DNA of 64,000 bases from Pyricularia pennisetigena. Its lineage: Eukaryota; Ascomycota; Sordariomycetes; Magnaporthales; Pyriculariaceae. The position numbers and the translations under genes are program-made. A model generated the notes under the pieces. That model did no database searches, was not told the DNA's origin, and was given only the letters and a program-made list of their open reading frames with translations. The stretch is taken from NCBI RefSeq assembly GCF_004337985.1, contig NW_021940934.1:1-64000 (forward strand), in the 5' to 3' direction. Positions within the stretch are counted from its first letter, which is position 1. Every line of letters begins with the position of its first letter. This document shows, piece after piece, positions 1-7,693 of this stretch.

Positions 1-114
1 ACGCGCTCAAGAGACGCGCTTAAATCCGGAGGTAGTGGATCCTTGTCCGATCCCTGGCTCGGTGTGGAGCCGAGTCGTGATTCTGAGGGTAGGTCTAGGG
101 GCCTGATCCTCACA
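1..114 (-). repeat. Partial LTR, family 1, cut by window start
   Basis: This is the reverse complement of the first 114 bases of the family 1 LTR seen in full at 420-624. It ends with CCTCACA at 114, the complement of the TGTGAGG start. With the copy at 420-624 it forms an inverted pair about 305 bp apart. The rest lies outside the window. Confidence 0.8.
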
Positions 115-419
115 AAAGTTGGAACAATGTGAGTAGTCGCATTAAACGGGATTTGTTTCCAAACAAAAATAGTAAATCTGGGCCGACTCAGGCCATCTCC
201 GGGTCGTTATGCACGACAAGGGAATTAACCAACGTACCCATTATATATTAATTTGTCGTATTAATGTAAGCACGCTTTTATAATTCGAGTAGGTTGCTAT
301 TTTTATCGCATGAATTATAATTTTAGTAACTTCAGCTATTTATTAAAAAAACAAGCAAGAAATTATTACCAAGCATCCTCCACAATTTATGGGGCAGACC
401 CACTTTCGTTAGCGATTTA

Positions 420-624
420 TGTGAGGATCAGGCCCCTAGACCTGCCCTCAGAATCACGACTCGGCTCCACACCGAGCCAGGGATCGGACAAGGATCCACT
501 ACCTCCGGATTTAAGCGCGTCTCTTGAGCGCGTCGATTGTAATTTCTCTCTTCTCTTCAGTTTAGAATTTTCGTCGATAGCGCCTAATACACTGAGGTTC
601 TCCAATGTATGCCTGGCCGTGACA
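420..624 (+). repeat. Solo LTR, family 1 (205 bp)
   Basis: It starts TGTGAGGATC and ends GGCCGTGACA, the usual TG...CA ends of a fungal gypsy LTR. No internal coding region follows, so it is a solo LTR. The flanking 5-mers (attta before, attaa after) match at 4 of 5 positions and may be a decayed target duplication. Other copies are at 1-114, 5454-5661, about 31640-31849 and about 57318-57564. Apparent ORFs through it are not believed to be genes. Confidence 0.8.
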
Positions 625-723
625 ATTAACAGGTTTAATTATGGAGCGCGCGATTATAAGTGAGCCTTGAAACTCAGGTTTTTAAAATTTCAAACTATCC
701 AAAGTGCCCTGCGTAATAAGCAG

Positions 724-936
724 TGTCACGAAAGCGATCCCAAAGAGACAAGGCTGCAATATAGGGGCGATTCTATTCGAAGATCTAAAGCTAAGTGTAA
801 AGGAAGAAGAAAGGCACGCAGTGCCAATCGCGTACACGCGCCTAAGCGAACAAATAACAAACGAACCCTGGCGCCTTGTCACGTGAGGTGGAGCTAGTCA
901 CGGTTGGCAGTCGCCCAGGCACGCCACTCCGTAACA
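724..936 (+). repeat. LTR-like repeat, family 4, forward copy
   Basis: It starts TGTCACGAAAGC and ends CACTCCGTAACA, with short inverted ends (TGTCAC/GTAACA) as in LTRs. An inverted copy lies at 1900-2104 and a diverged single copy at about 40734-40936. No coding capacity is evident. Confidence 0.7.
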
Positions 937-1899
937 ATCGTGGCACATTATATATCGCAGTGGTTTTCCGATTATGTTTTTTTGTTAAATCGAAGCTTGT
1001 TTAGCGCAAGAACAATTTGCGCTTCACGATTCGATAATTCCATTGTTGATGGTAGGAAAAACGCGTGTCGGAAGAGAGAGATGGTGCTGGGTCGGAAAAT
1101 GGCCCGCCTACTAATATGGCCCGCCCACTGATAAACCAGGTTAACCATGTTCAGCATTTAATTAGAACTTCGCAAGTTGAGGTTTATTTATAAAAATGCA
1201 TTAACAATGCATTGTAAAAATAGTTAACCCATTATTAGAATTTATGACGTAAGAACGATTACCATATATGCCGGGCGGGCAGGCATTTTGAGTCTGCGAC
1301 ACAGAACGTGAAAAATATAATAGCTTGCGGGAAGTGTTGAATTTTGACCTTTTTTCCGTTTCGCAAATCTATATATCCCTTCACCGTTTAGGTTTTCAAA
1401 TAACACCCTCTATTTCCTTTTGTATTAAATTCAATTTCAATTTGGTTACCAGTTTTTCTTTTAACCCACAGATTTCCTTTGCCAAATTTGGCCTTATATT
1501 ACCAACATGCGTATTCAATATTTTCTTCCATTCCTCGTGGCTGATATTTTAGCTATGTCCAAACCCCCCTCCGATTCGACGGATGCCTCAAAAATCCCGA
1601 CTTACAAAATTAAACATCCAGGGCCTCGTTACATTATAACTGACGATGGTCGAGTTGTTGAGGTCGAACGCAAGGAATCAGGACGCTATCAATTAATCGA
1701 TGGGGTTTTAGTACGTGTGGAATATGAAAAGAAAACCGGGGGTTCGGAAGGGTCAAAAACATCCACCAACACGCGCGGTCCGAAATAACCGTTGTCACGA
1801 TTACGAAGTACAAAGAGGCACTAGGTGATAATTAGCTGCACGAAAGGACTTGAAATTCCTGATTGAGGCTACAATTGCTACGGATTGGCGACTACCAAC
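937..1899. other. Spacer between two inverted family 4 repeats
   Basis: This stretch of about 960 bp is AT-rich. Its only notable content is a small ORF, listed separately. I see no retroelement protein, RNA gene or clear promoter in it. Confidence 0.5.
1555..1788 (+). CDS. Short hypothetical ORF between inverted repeats
   Basis: The ORF gives 77 residues if the ATG at 1555 is used; an in-frame ATG at 1507 would add 16 hydrophobic residues. The product is hydrophilic and rich in Lys, Arg and Glu, with no motif I recognise. It sits between the two inverted LTR-like repeats (724-936 and 1900-2104), so it could be a leftover of a retroelement leader or gag region, or chance. No splice sites or neighbouring exons are convincing. 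Its reality as a gene is weakly supported. Confidence 0.25.
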   Translation: MSKPPSDSTDASKIPTYKIKHPGPRYIITDDGRVVEVERKESGRYQLIDGVLVRVEYEKKTGGSEGSKTSTNTRGPK

Positions 1900-2104
1900 T
1901 GTTATTTGCCTGGGCGACTGCCAACCGTGACTAGCTCCACCTCACGTGACAAGGCGCCAGGGTTCGTTTGTTATTTGTTCGCTTAGGCGCGTGTACGCGA
2001 TTGGCACTGCGTGCCTTTCTTCTTCCTTTACACTTAGCTTTAGATCTTCGAATAGAATCGCCCCTATATTGCAGCCTTGTCTCTTTGGGATCGCTTTCGT
2101 GACA
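1900..2104 (-). repeat. LTR-like repeat, family 4, inverted copy
   Basis: This is the reverse complement of 724-936 over nearly its whole length, with a small deletion near its left end (TGTTAT directly followed by TTGCCTGGG). Its right end GTGACA at 2104 directly abuts a retrotransposon-derived coding fragment. Confidence 0.7.
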
Positions 2105-2304
2105 CCACAATGGCCACAGGGGTGGTCCAAAGGCCTGACCGGGGCTAATAATCTGGATCGAATAGCTTCTGTAAATTCCGGATCCGTAAATCGGGCTGAT
2201 TTTTGGATAGGTAATAAATTCAGCCATTTTCGACCCAAATAACTCGCGTTTTCGGTCAAGGCCTTTATTTCTGCAAGGGATAAATCGTTTCGAAAATCGG
2301 CCAA
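2105..2304 (-). pseudogene. Retrotransposon ORF fragment (RT C-terminal tail)
   Basis: The minus-strand frame reads about 65 residues of a pattern I associate with the C-terminal tails of fungal retroelement polyproteins: a helical stretch, then a Trp-Leu-Asn-Leu-Leu-Pro segment, an Arg-Phe-Thr-Asp segment and a Cys-Gly-His-Cys-Gly knuckle-like end. The frame then runs straight into the family 4 repeat at 2104, so the fragment is cut by it. There is no RT core nearby. The family assignment is uncertain; it could come from a LINE or another class. Confidence 0.4.
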
Positions 2305-2306
2305 TA

Positions 2307-2761
2307 TGTTACGACCAGACAGTTGGGCCGGTACCAGGGAGGCCAGGTGGGGTCACACCCCTCCTGACGACACTCGCCCAGAGAGAATCACCGACCGGCA
2401 GAAAGGGAGATTACGTGAGAAATCACGTGACAACACGTGATCGCCAAGAGAGTGATCTCGGAGATCCTTGAGAGATCACAACAGATCAGGAGAAGTGATC
2501 TCTGTGATCTGTGACAGATCAGGAAAGATCAGTATCGGAACAGAGACTATATAAAGACACGCTCATTACCATGTAGATAGATTCGATTCTAGGATTGCTT
2601 AGCAGCAATCAAACTCTAGTTAACCTCAATACTTACTTGAGAACGATCATAACTTCACCCCCAGTCATTGAAATCCCCCAGTTACCCAGCCAGACGCTCA
2701 GTTGCTTCAACCCACTGTACTTTACCATAAGAACAGGTTACCCGATACCTTGATCGTAACA
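2307..2761 (+). repeat. LTR, family 3, copy a (455 bp)
   Basis: It begins TGTTACGACCAGACAG and ends TTGATCGTAACA, perfect TGTTACG/CGTAACA inverted ends. It is very similar to 3729-4180 in the same orientation. The middle is crowded with TGATC/GATCA words. The flanks do not show a matching target duplication (caata on the left, ctaat on the right). Confidence 0.8.
2548..2555 (+). promoter_or_regulatory. TATA box inside family 3 LTR
   Basis: TATATAAA lies about 210 bp before the LTR end, in the position of an LTR promoter. The second copy has a matching but altered TATATAGG at about 3970. Confidence 0.4.
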
Positions 2762-3097
2762 CTAATACACTGAGGTTCTCCAATGTATGCCTGGCCGTGA
2801 CATTATTTTGCGTTTCCGCGGTGGTTGTTTTCAATTCTTTTTAACCTATTACGTATTTTTGGCAGTTTATTTCGTCGTTGTAATTGCACTGGTTTTAAAT
2901 ATATTAACGATTCCGGATTTTCCGGCTTCGGTTCCGTTTATTGGTTTTTTTTATTTGGTTTAACTTATAGTATTCTAATATTTAGCAATGGCAAGCGCCT
3001 TAATTTTTCCAGGGCGTTTTCTTAGTTAGGAAAACTATTTCAATATTTACTTTATTTTTAAAGATCAATTGCCTTTCTTAATTCAGGGGGTGGTAAT
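2762..3097 (+). repeat. 336-bp duplication, copy a
   Basis: By eye this is identical base for base to 5621-5956. It carries the last 41 bases of a family 1 LTR plus about 295 bp of AT-rich DNA. The family 3 LTR is joined to it at 2761/2762 within the family 1 LTR sequence. A frame for about 66 residues exists in both copies (from 2825 and 5684) but resembles nothing known. Confidence 0.85.
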
Positions 3098-3728
3098 TTT
3101 AAACACACTGCGCATTGCGCTAAAGCGTTCGTTATTTTCCCGAGTATATAATAAAGAATTCAAATTTTATTCGCGCAAATACAAATCCAATCGGGTTAAG
3201 TTGAAATTTTAAGTTTTGTCCGGAAAATACCCTTTATTTCTTTTTAACGGTTAAAGGCATGGGAGTTGGTATATCCTTTTATTTTACCATTTGTAATATA
3301 AGTATTTTGTAAGTTAATTTTAATGAAGTTAGGAGTTTACTAATCGGTTTATTTAACTTTAATTTCGTCATATAGAATATTTCGTAAGTTCTATCGCAAA
3401 ATAATGATTGCATTTTTTATTTATTGTAACGTAATTATTTACCGCTGATATACTTACCTCATAAATAATTCAAGTGGTGGACCGTTTGCACATATATTGC
3501 CGCACATGCCGGTTCACGTTAGGTAAATTATATAAACTCACAACAACTTTACTTCCTACCGAATATTTAATTCAAACTCCAATAGTTTGCGTCCTGAGCC
3601 ATTTTTAACAATTATTATTATACTTTGAGTATTATATTTTATGGGAATATTTTAACAATAAGCCAAATTAGCTATTTGGTGCAACTTTTAATTCCGTGGG
3701 ATTTATTACAAAAATCGTAGCTGCCAAT
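3098..3728. other. AT-rich non-coding DNA between family 3 LTRs
   Basis: I find no credible ORF, RNA gene or repeat ends here. The base composition suggests old mutated repeat DNA. It could be the ruined interior of a family 3 element, since family 3 LTRs lie on both sides. Confidence 0.4.
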
Positions 3729-4180
3729 TGTTACGACCAGACAGTTGGGCCGATACCAGGGATGCCAGGTGGGGTCACACCCCTCCTAAATGACACTCGA
3801 CAAAAGGAAATGCCGACCAACGGGATCAGGATTATATAAGGAAAGTATTACGTGACCTCACGTGATGCGAAGGGAGGTGATTTCAGTGATCTTTTGAGGT
3901 TACCCCAGATCAAGGGAAGTGATCTCGCCGATCCAACAAGATTAGAGAGATCACATTTGGGACAAGGTTTATATAGGGAAACGATTGTTACCATGTAGAT
4001 AAATTTGATTTTAGGATTGCTTAGCAGCAATCAAACTCTATTTAACCTCAATACTTACTTGAAAACGATCATAACTTCACCCCCAGTCGTTGAGAACCCC
4101 AATTACCCAATTACCCGCTCAGTTGCTTTAACCCACTGTACTTTACCATAACGGGTTACCCCGATACCTTGATCGTAACA
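3729..4180 (+). repeat. LTR, family 3, copy b (452 bp)
   Basis: Same ends and orientation as 2307-2761, with substitutions and small indels spread through it. The flanks (ccaat / tttct) do not match, so neither the pair nor the single copy shows a clean target duplication. Confidence 0.8.
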
Positions 4181-4469
4181 TTTCTCTTTCGGGTTTTCTT
4201 TTGCTTTTTGTTTTCTCTTGTTATTAACGTTTTCACGTTTGTAAAATAAACCTAGCACTTTTAGTTTAGAAAGACAATAAAGGCGAATTCAACCCCTAAT
4301 ATTTTGGTATTGCAAAATAATGACTATATAATTTATAGCCCAAATATTCAAAGACCAGAACACCTTAATTTTACCAGGTTTAAGCCATGTAAAATAAGAT
4401 AAGGGCTAATGTTTTATAATGTTTTCCAAACTCCGTCAAAACACCGCCTTTCAAACTGTTTTTAACAGT
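4181..4469. other. AT-rich intergenic DNA
   Basis: It lies between the family 3 LTR and the 3' end of the secreted-protein gene. I see no coding or repeat signal. Confidence 0.4.
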
Positions 4470-4703
4470 TTACCAAGAATAGATTTCTGCGTCGCTCCAT
4501 GTGGTCGTTGCGGGCTTGCATCCTCTTCCGATCGTAGTACTGTGACCCATAATGTACAATGTGTCGCCGATATTGGCGGTTTTGCTCACATAGTGCCATT
4601 TGCCGTCCTGATAATATTTACAACCAAGTGTGCAATCGGCAGCAAAAACAGTTGGGAAATAGGCCGCCGCGAAAGCGAGGATAGCGAAAGTCTTCGAATA
4701 CAT
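4470..4703 (-). CDS. Putative small secreted cysteine-containing protein
   Basis: The ORF encodes 77 residues. The ATG at 4703 is preferred over one at 4763 because it starts a classic signal peptide: Met-Tyr-Ser-Lys, then a run of Ala, Ile, Leu and Phe residues ending Val-Phe-Ala before Ala-Asp-Cys. The mature part is about 56 residues with three Cys (Cys-Thr-Leu-Gly-Cys near the start, one central Cys) and many aromatic residues. Small size, secretion signal and an AT-rich transposon setting fit the usual profile of fungal effector candidates; that role is inference. The odd Cys count leaves room for an unseen 3' exon. A TATA-like site lies about 165 bp upstream. I do not recognise the family. 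Confidence 0.55.
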   Translation of the reverse strand: MYSKTFAILAFAAAYFPTVFAADCTLGCKYYQDGKWHYVSKTANIGDTLYIMGHSTTIGRGCKPATTTWSDAEIYSW

Positions 4704-4866
4704 CGTGGTTGATGGGTAAAAACAAATGATGAGGAAAATGGAAAATCTGGTGCAAATTGACAAATTTAAATGTTATAGATTGACTGTAGGAAATAGCAAT
4801 CGAATGCGAATGTAAAAGTCGATAATATGATAGCAAACAAATTGTTGTAATGCCGTATTGAGCACC

Positions 4867-4873
4867 ATTTATA
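4867..4873 (-). promoter_or_regulatory. TATA-like element upstream of secreted-protein gene
   Basis: TATAAAT on the minus strand, about 165 bp before the ATG at 4703. Its position is plausible for a core promoter, but the AT-rich background makes chance likely. Confidence 0.3.
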
Positions 4874-5406
4874 AAGGTTTTCCGTACTGGTCTTAATATA
4901 ATATTACATTTGTTTTATACGCCATTATAATATTAAATGTTATAAATTTAGCAGTAAACGTTATTTTCCCTGTAACAAAAATAGATTATATGTGAGGCAC
5001 TAAAAAAAAAGTTAAATAAATTAATATGATATTATAAACCGTTACATATAACGCATTTCGCATAACATTACTTTATATTATATTGTGTTTGTATTTTAAT
5101 TGCAATGCCGATGTATTTACGTGAAGTTTGAAGTTATGAAAAGTTAATTTACCTGGGATTATTCTGCGTTTCCCAGGGTATTATAAGATATTTTGGTTTT
5201 AATTTGAAACTTTTATCAATGCTTTCCAATATATGCGTACCTGTAATGGTAAATATTTCGAGTCGGAATTATTAATGCACGAGCTATAATTAGCCGGGCG
5301 ACTCGGGTATACAGGTAAATACGATTAATAATACCAGCAAAATAAATTTAAAATGGAAATTAGTCATTTACCGTTTACCAAAAGGAATAATATTTTACAT
5401 ATTTCC
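4874..5406. other. AT-rich non-coding DNA
   Basis: Strongly AT-rich stretch without a credible ORF or known repeat ends. Confidence 0.4.
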
Positions 5407-5453
5407 TGTCACGGCCAGGGTAATCATAGCACGGAAGCTAATCTATCGGCACC
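5407..5453 (-). repeat. End fragment of a family 2 LTR
   Basis: It starts TGTCACGGCCAGGGTAA and matches the reverse complement of the last 47 bases of the gypsy LTRs at 5957 and 10370, with a few changes. It is cut where the family 1 LTR begins at 5454. Confidence 0.75.
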
Positions 5454-5661
5454 TGTGAGGATCAGGCCCCTAGACCTACCCTCAGAATCACGATTCGGCT
5501 CCACACCGAGCCAGGGATCGGACAAGGATCCACTACCTCCGGATTTAAGCGCGTCTCTTGAGCGCGTCGTCGATTGTAATTTCTCTCTTCTCTTCAGTTT
5601 AGAATTTTCGTCGATAGCGCCTAATACACTGAGGTTCTCCAATGTATGCCTGGCCGTGACA
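5454..5661 (+). repeat. LTR, family 1 (208 bp)
   Basis: TGTGAGGATC...GGCCGTGACA, close to 420-624 but with an extra CGT (CGTCGTCGATTG). It is inserted beside a family 2 fragment and followed by DNA duplicated at 2762-3097. The flanks show no target duplication. Confidence 0.8.
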
Positions 5662-5956
5662 TTATTTTGCGTTTCCGCGGTGGTTGTTTTCAATTCTTTT
5701 TAACCTATTACGTATTTTTGGCAGTTTATTTCGTCGTTGTAATTGCACTGGTTTTAAATATATTAACGATTCCGGATTTTCCGGCTTCGGTTCCGTTTAT
5801 TGGTTTTTTTTATTTGGTTTAACTTATAGTATTCTAATATTTAGCAATGGCAAGCGCCTTAATTTTTCCAGGGCGTTTTCTTAGTTAGGAAAACTATTTC
5901 AATATTTACTTTATTTTTAAAGATCAATTGCCTTTCTTAATTCAGGGGGTGGTAAT
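5621..5956 (+). repeat. 336-bp duplication, copy b
   Basis: Identical by eye to 2762-3097. The gypsy element begins immediately after it at 5957. Copy a shows the uninterrupted sequence (ggtggtaattttaaac). Confidence 0.85.
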
Positions 5957-6153
5957 TGTGACATTTGGACCATGAGATCACCAGACCCTAACCCTGACCC
6001 CTGACCAACGACCCACCAGGGTGATACCTTTATCGACGTCCGTCACGTCAAGCTCAGAACTTTGTTTGTTTCCTTTCTTCTGCTCAGAGTAGAATCTTCG
6101 TCGATAGGTGCCAATAGACTAGCTTCCGTGCTATGCTTACCCTGGCCGTGACA
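5957..6153 (+). repeat. 5' LTR of gypsy element (family 2, 197 bp)
   Basis: TGTGACATTTGG...GGCCGTGACA, identical by eye to the 3' LTR at 10370-10566. Identical LTRs point to a recent insertion. A solo copy lies in reverse at 30883-31075. Confidence 0.9.
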
Positions 6154-6319
6154 CAATTCTACTCTCAAAAGAATCGCTGGCCTAACGATTAACAAATAAG
6201 GCGCAACAAACTATCTTCACGCCGCTGGCGAGCGACGAAAATAAATCCGCACTTGACAGACCAGACCCGACCGGAGACTGACAAAGACGTCAACTTCAAA
6301 CCCAGACTGACCCCAACCT

Positions 6320-7693
6320 ATGCCCAGGCTGAAGGACCATCCACCTGCGAGCAGGAAATCACAAAGGTTGATTTCGAACAAGACGGAGCAAACAGATCGC
6401 TCCACCGACGACCCGACCCGACCAGAGAGTGAAACCGATTTCACGCCAAACACCGATTCCACCCTCGAAGACGAAATCGAAGTTGATTCCCTTTCGAACA
6501 CCGCGTGGCCTAGTATAGAAACGCCTGAGGAAAATCTAGACGAATTCGAGTTTGCAGAAGCAAGGCATACAACGCCGGAAGCAAACCCCAATATGATGGC
6601 AGACGGAAATGACCTAGCCAGCGAGATCGCTAGGCTACAGGCAGTTATCACACGCCTGCAAACCGAACGACAGAACAACCAACCGGAAGCCCGACAAGCC
6701 ACACCCGAAAATAGCGCCTTTGGAGGCACCAGGTTCGAACCGACCGGCCTAGCCAGCAGGAAAGCATTTAAGCCGTACGGCCATAGCCAAGAAGCAGCCA
6801 ACCCGCACTACAGCGAAAGAGCCAAAAGTAGAGGATCAGATCCAGGTACATTTTCCGGCAGTTCAACCACTTTTGAACGCTGGATTACGAAATTAGCAGA
6901 TTATTTCGAAGAGGATAACACAACCTTCCGAACTGAACGAAGCCGCATGGCAAAACTGTTCAGCCTGTTGGACGACCGACCAGCAACGATGCTGGAGACC
7001 AGATACAATTCAGAGACCCAACCGTATTCATGCGTGGCAGAGATGATCCAGGTTTTGGCCACGGTGTACCATAACAGTAATCAAGCGTCCGAAGCATGGG
7101 AAAAACTATCAAAAATGTATTTTGAATGCGGACCAGGTAATGACGTTTACAGTTTCATTGCGGAGGTGAATGCTCTCGCCGATAAAATTGGAGTACCAGC
7201 AGGAGAACGCAAAACTACGCTGTGGCAACATATCCCGGCAGACCTCGATCACCGGCTGTTACGAGACAGCAAGGACCCCAGAATATCTTATGAAGAATTC
7301 GCAAATTTGGTGGCCGATGCAGCTCACAGCACTCAGCGAGCGTATCGGGAACGAGAGGAGCGAAAACAGAAAAGTCGCGGTAAAGATAGAAAAGAGAAAT
7401 ACCCCTACAGCCCAGACAAAAACAGGAAAAGCAATCGAGGACGCTATTACGAATCCAGCAACCCGAACAAAGGAGAAAGAAGCGACATGGCACCTAAAAC
7501 AACAGAAGCCACAGGACGTGGTTTGACAGAAACTGAAAAGATGGCTCATTGGGAAGCCAACACTTGCTTCGCGTGCGGGAAAGAAGGACATAAATCATTT
7601 GAATGCCCCAATAAAACGAAAGCAGTCAGGGCCTTGGATTTTGAGGACAACCACAGCACTAATGACGAGCAAAAGCGATCGGGAAAAGAGTGA
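6320..7693 (+). CDS. Gypsy gag (capsid/nucleocapsid) protein
   Basis: The ORF gives 457 residues. The N-terminal third is acidic and likely disordered, followed by a short helical stretch near residues 95-120. The middle (about 165-345) has the look of a retrotransposon gag capsid domain, rich in Trp, Leu and Phe. A Lys/Arg-rich linker follows, then a zinc knuckle CFACGKEGHKSFEC at residues 416-429 (CX2CX4HX4C), which binds nucleic acid. The product would form the particle that packages element RNA. The ORF ends four bases into the pol frame; a heptamer suited to -1 slippage lies just before the stop (7681-7687). Intact. Confidence 0.85.
   Translation: MPRLKDHPPASRKSQRLISNKTEQTDRSTDDPTRPESETDFTPNTDSTLEDEIEVDSLSNTAWPSIETPEENLDEFEFAEARHTTPEANPNMMADGNDLASEIARLQAVITRLQTERQNNQPEARQATPENSAFGGTRFEPTGLASRKAFKPYGHSQEAANPHYSERAKSRGSDPGTFSGSSTTFERWITKLADYFEEDNTTFRTERSRMAKLFSLLDDRPATMLETRYNSETQPYSCVAEMIQVLATVYHNSNQASEAWEKLSKMYFECGPGNDVYSFIAEVNALADKIGVPAGERKTTLWQHIPADLDHRLLRDSKDPRISYEEFANLVADAAHSTQRAYREREERKQKSRGKDRKEKYPYSPDKNRKSNRGRYYESSNPNKGERSDMAPKTTEATGRGLTETEKMAHWEANTCFACGKEGHKSFECPNKTKAVRALDFEDNHSTNDEQKRSGKE
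7681..7687 (+). promoter_or_regulatory. Likely -1 ribosomal frameshift heptamer G_GGA_AAA
   Basis: Read in the gag frame the bases are tcG GGA AAA gag tga, the X_XXY_YYZ form, four bases before the gag stop at 7691-7693. The pol frame is exactly -1 relative to gag and is open from here. No downstream structure was computed. Confidence 0.6.

Noticed and set aside
310..663. 117-residue ORF near the window start and a similar one at 5353-5703
   Set aside because: Both run through family 1 LTRs and share only LTR-derived sequence.
724..2104. Classical DNA transposon with long terminal inverted repeats
   Set aside because: No transposase and no target duplication, and the repeat also exists alone at 40.7 kb; kept only as an open observation.
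4470..4703. Reading the small secreted protein as a known killer toxin or antifungal peptide
   Set aside because: Three cysteines and no recognisable toxin signature; the sequence supports only a generic secreted small protein.
5960..6000. Telomere-like words (ccctaaccctg) suggesting a chromosome end
   Set aside because: They are a fixed part of the family 2 LTR, present in all three copies, with no tandem array.
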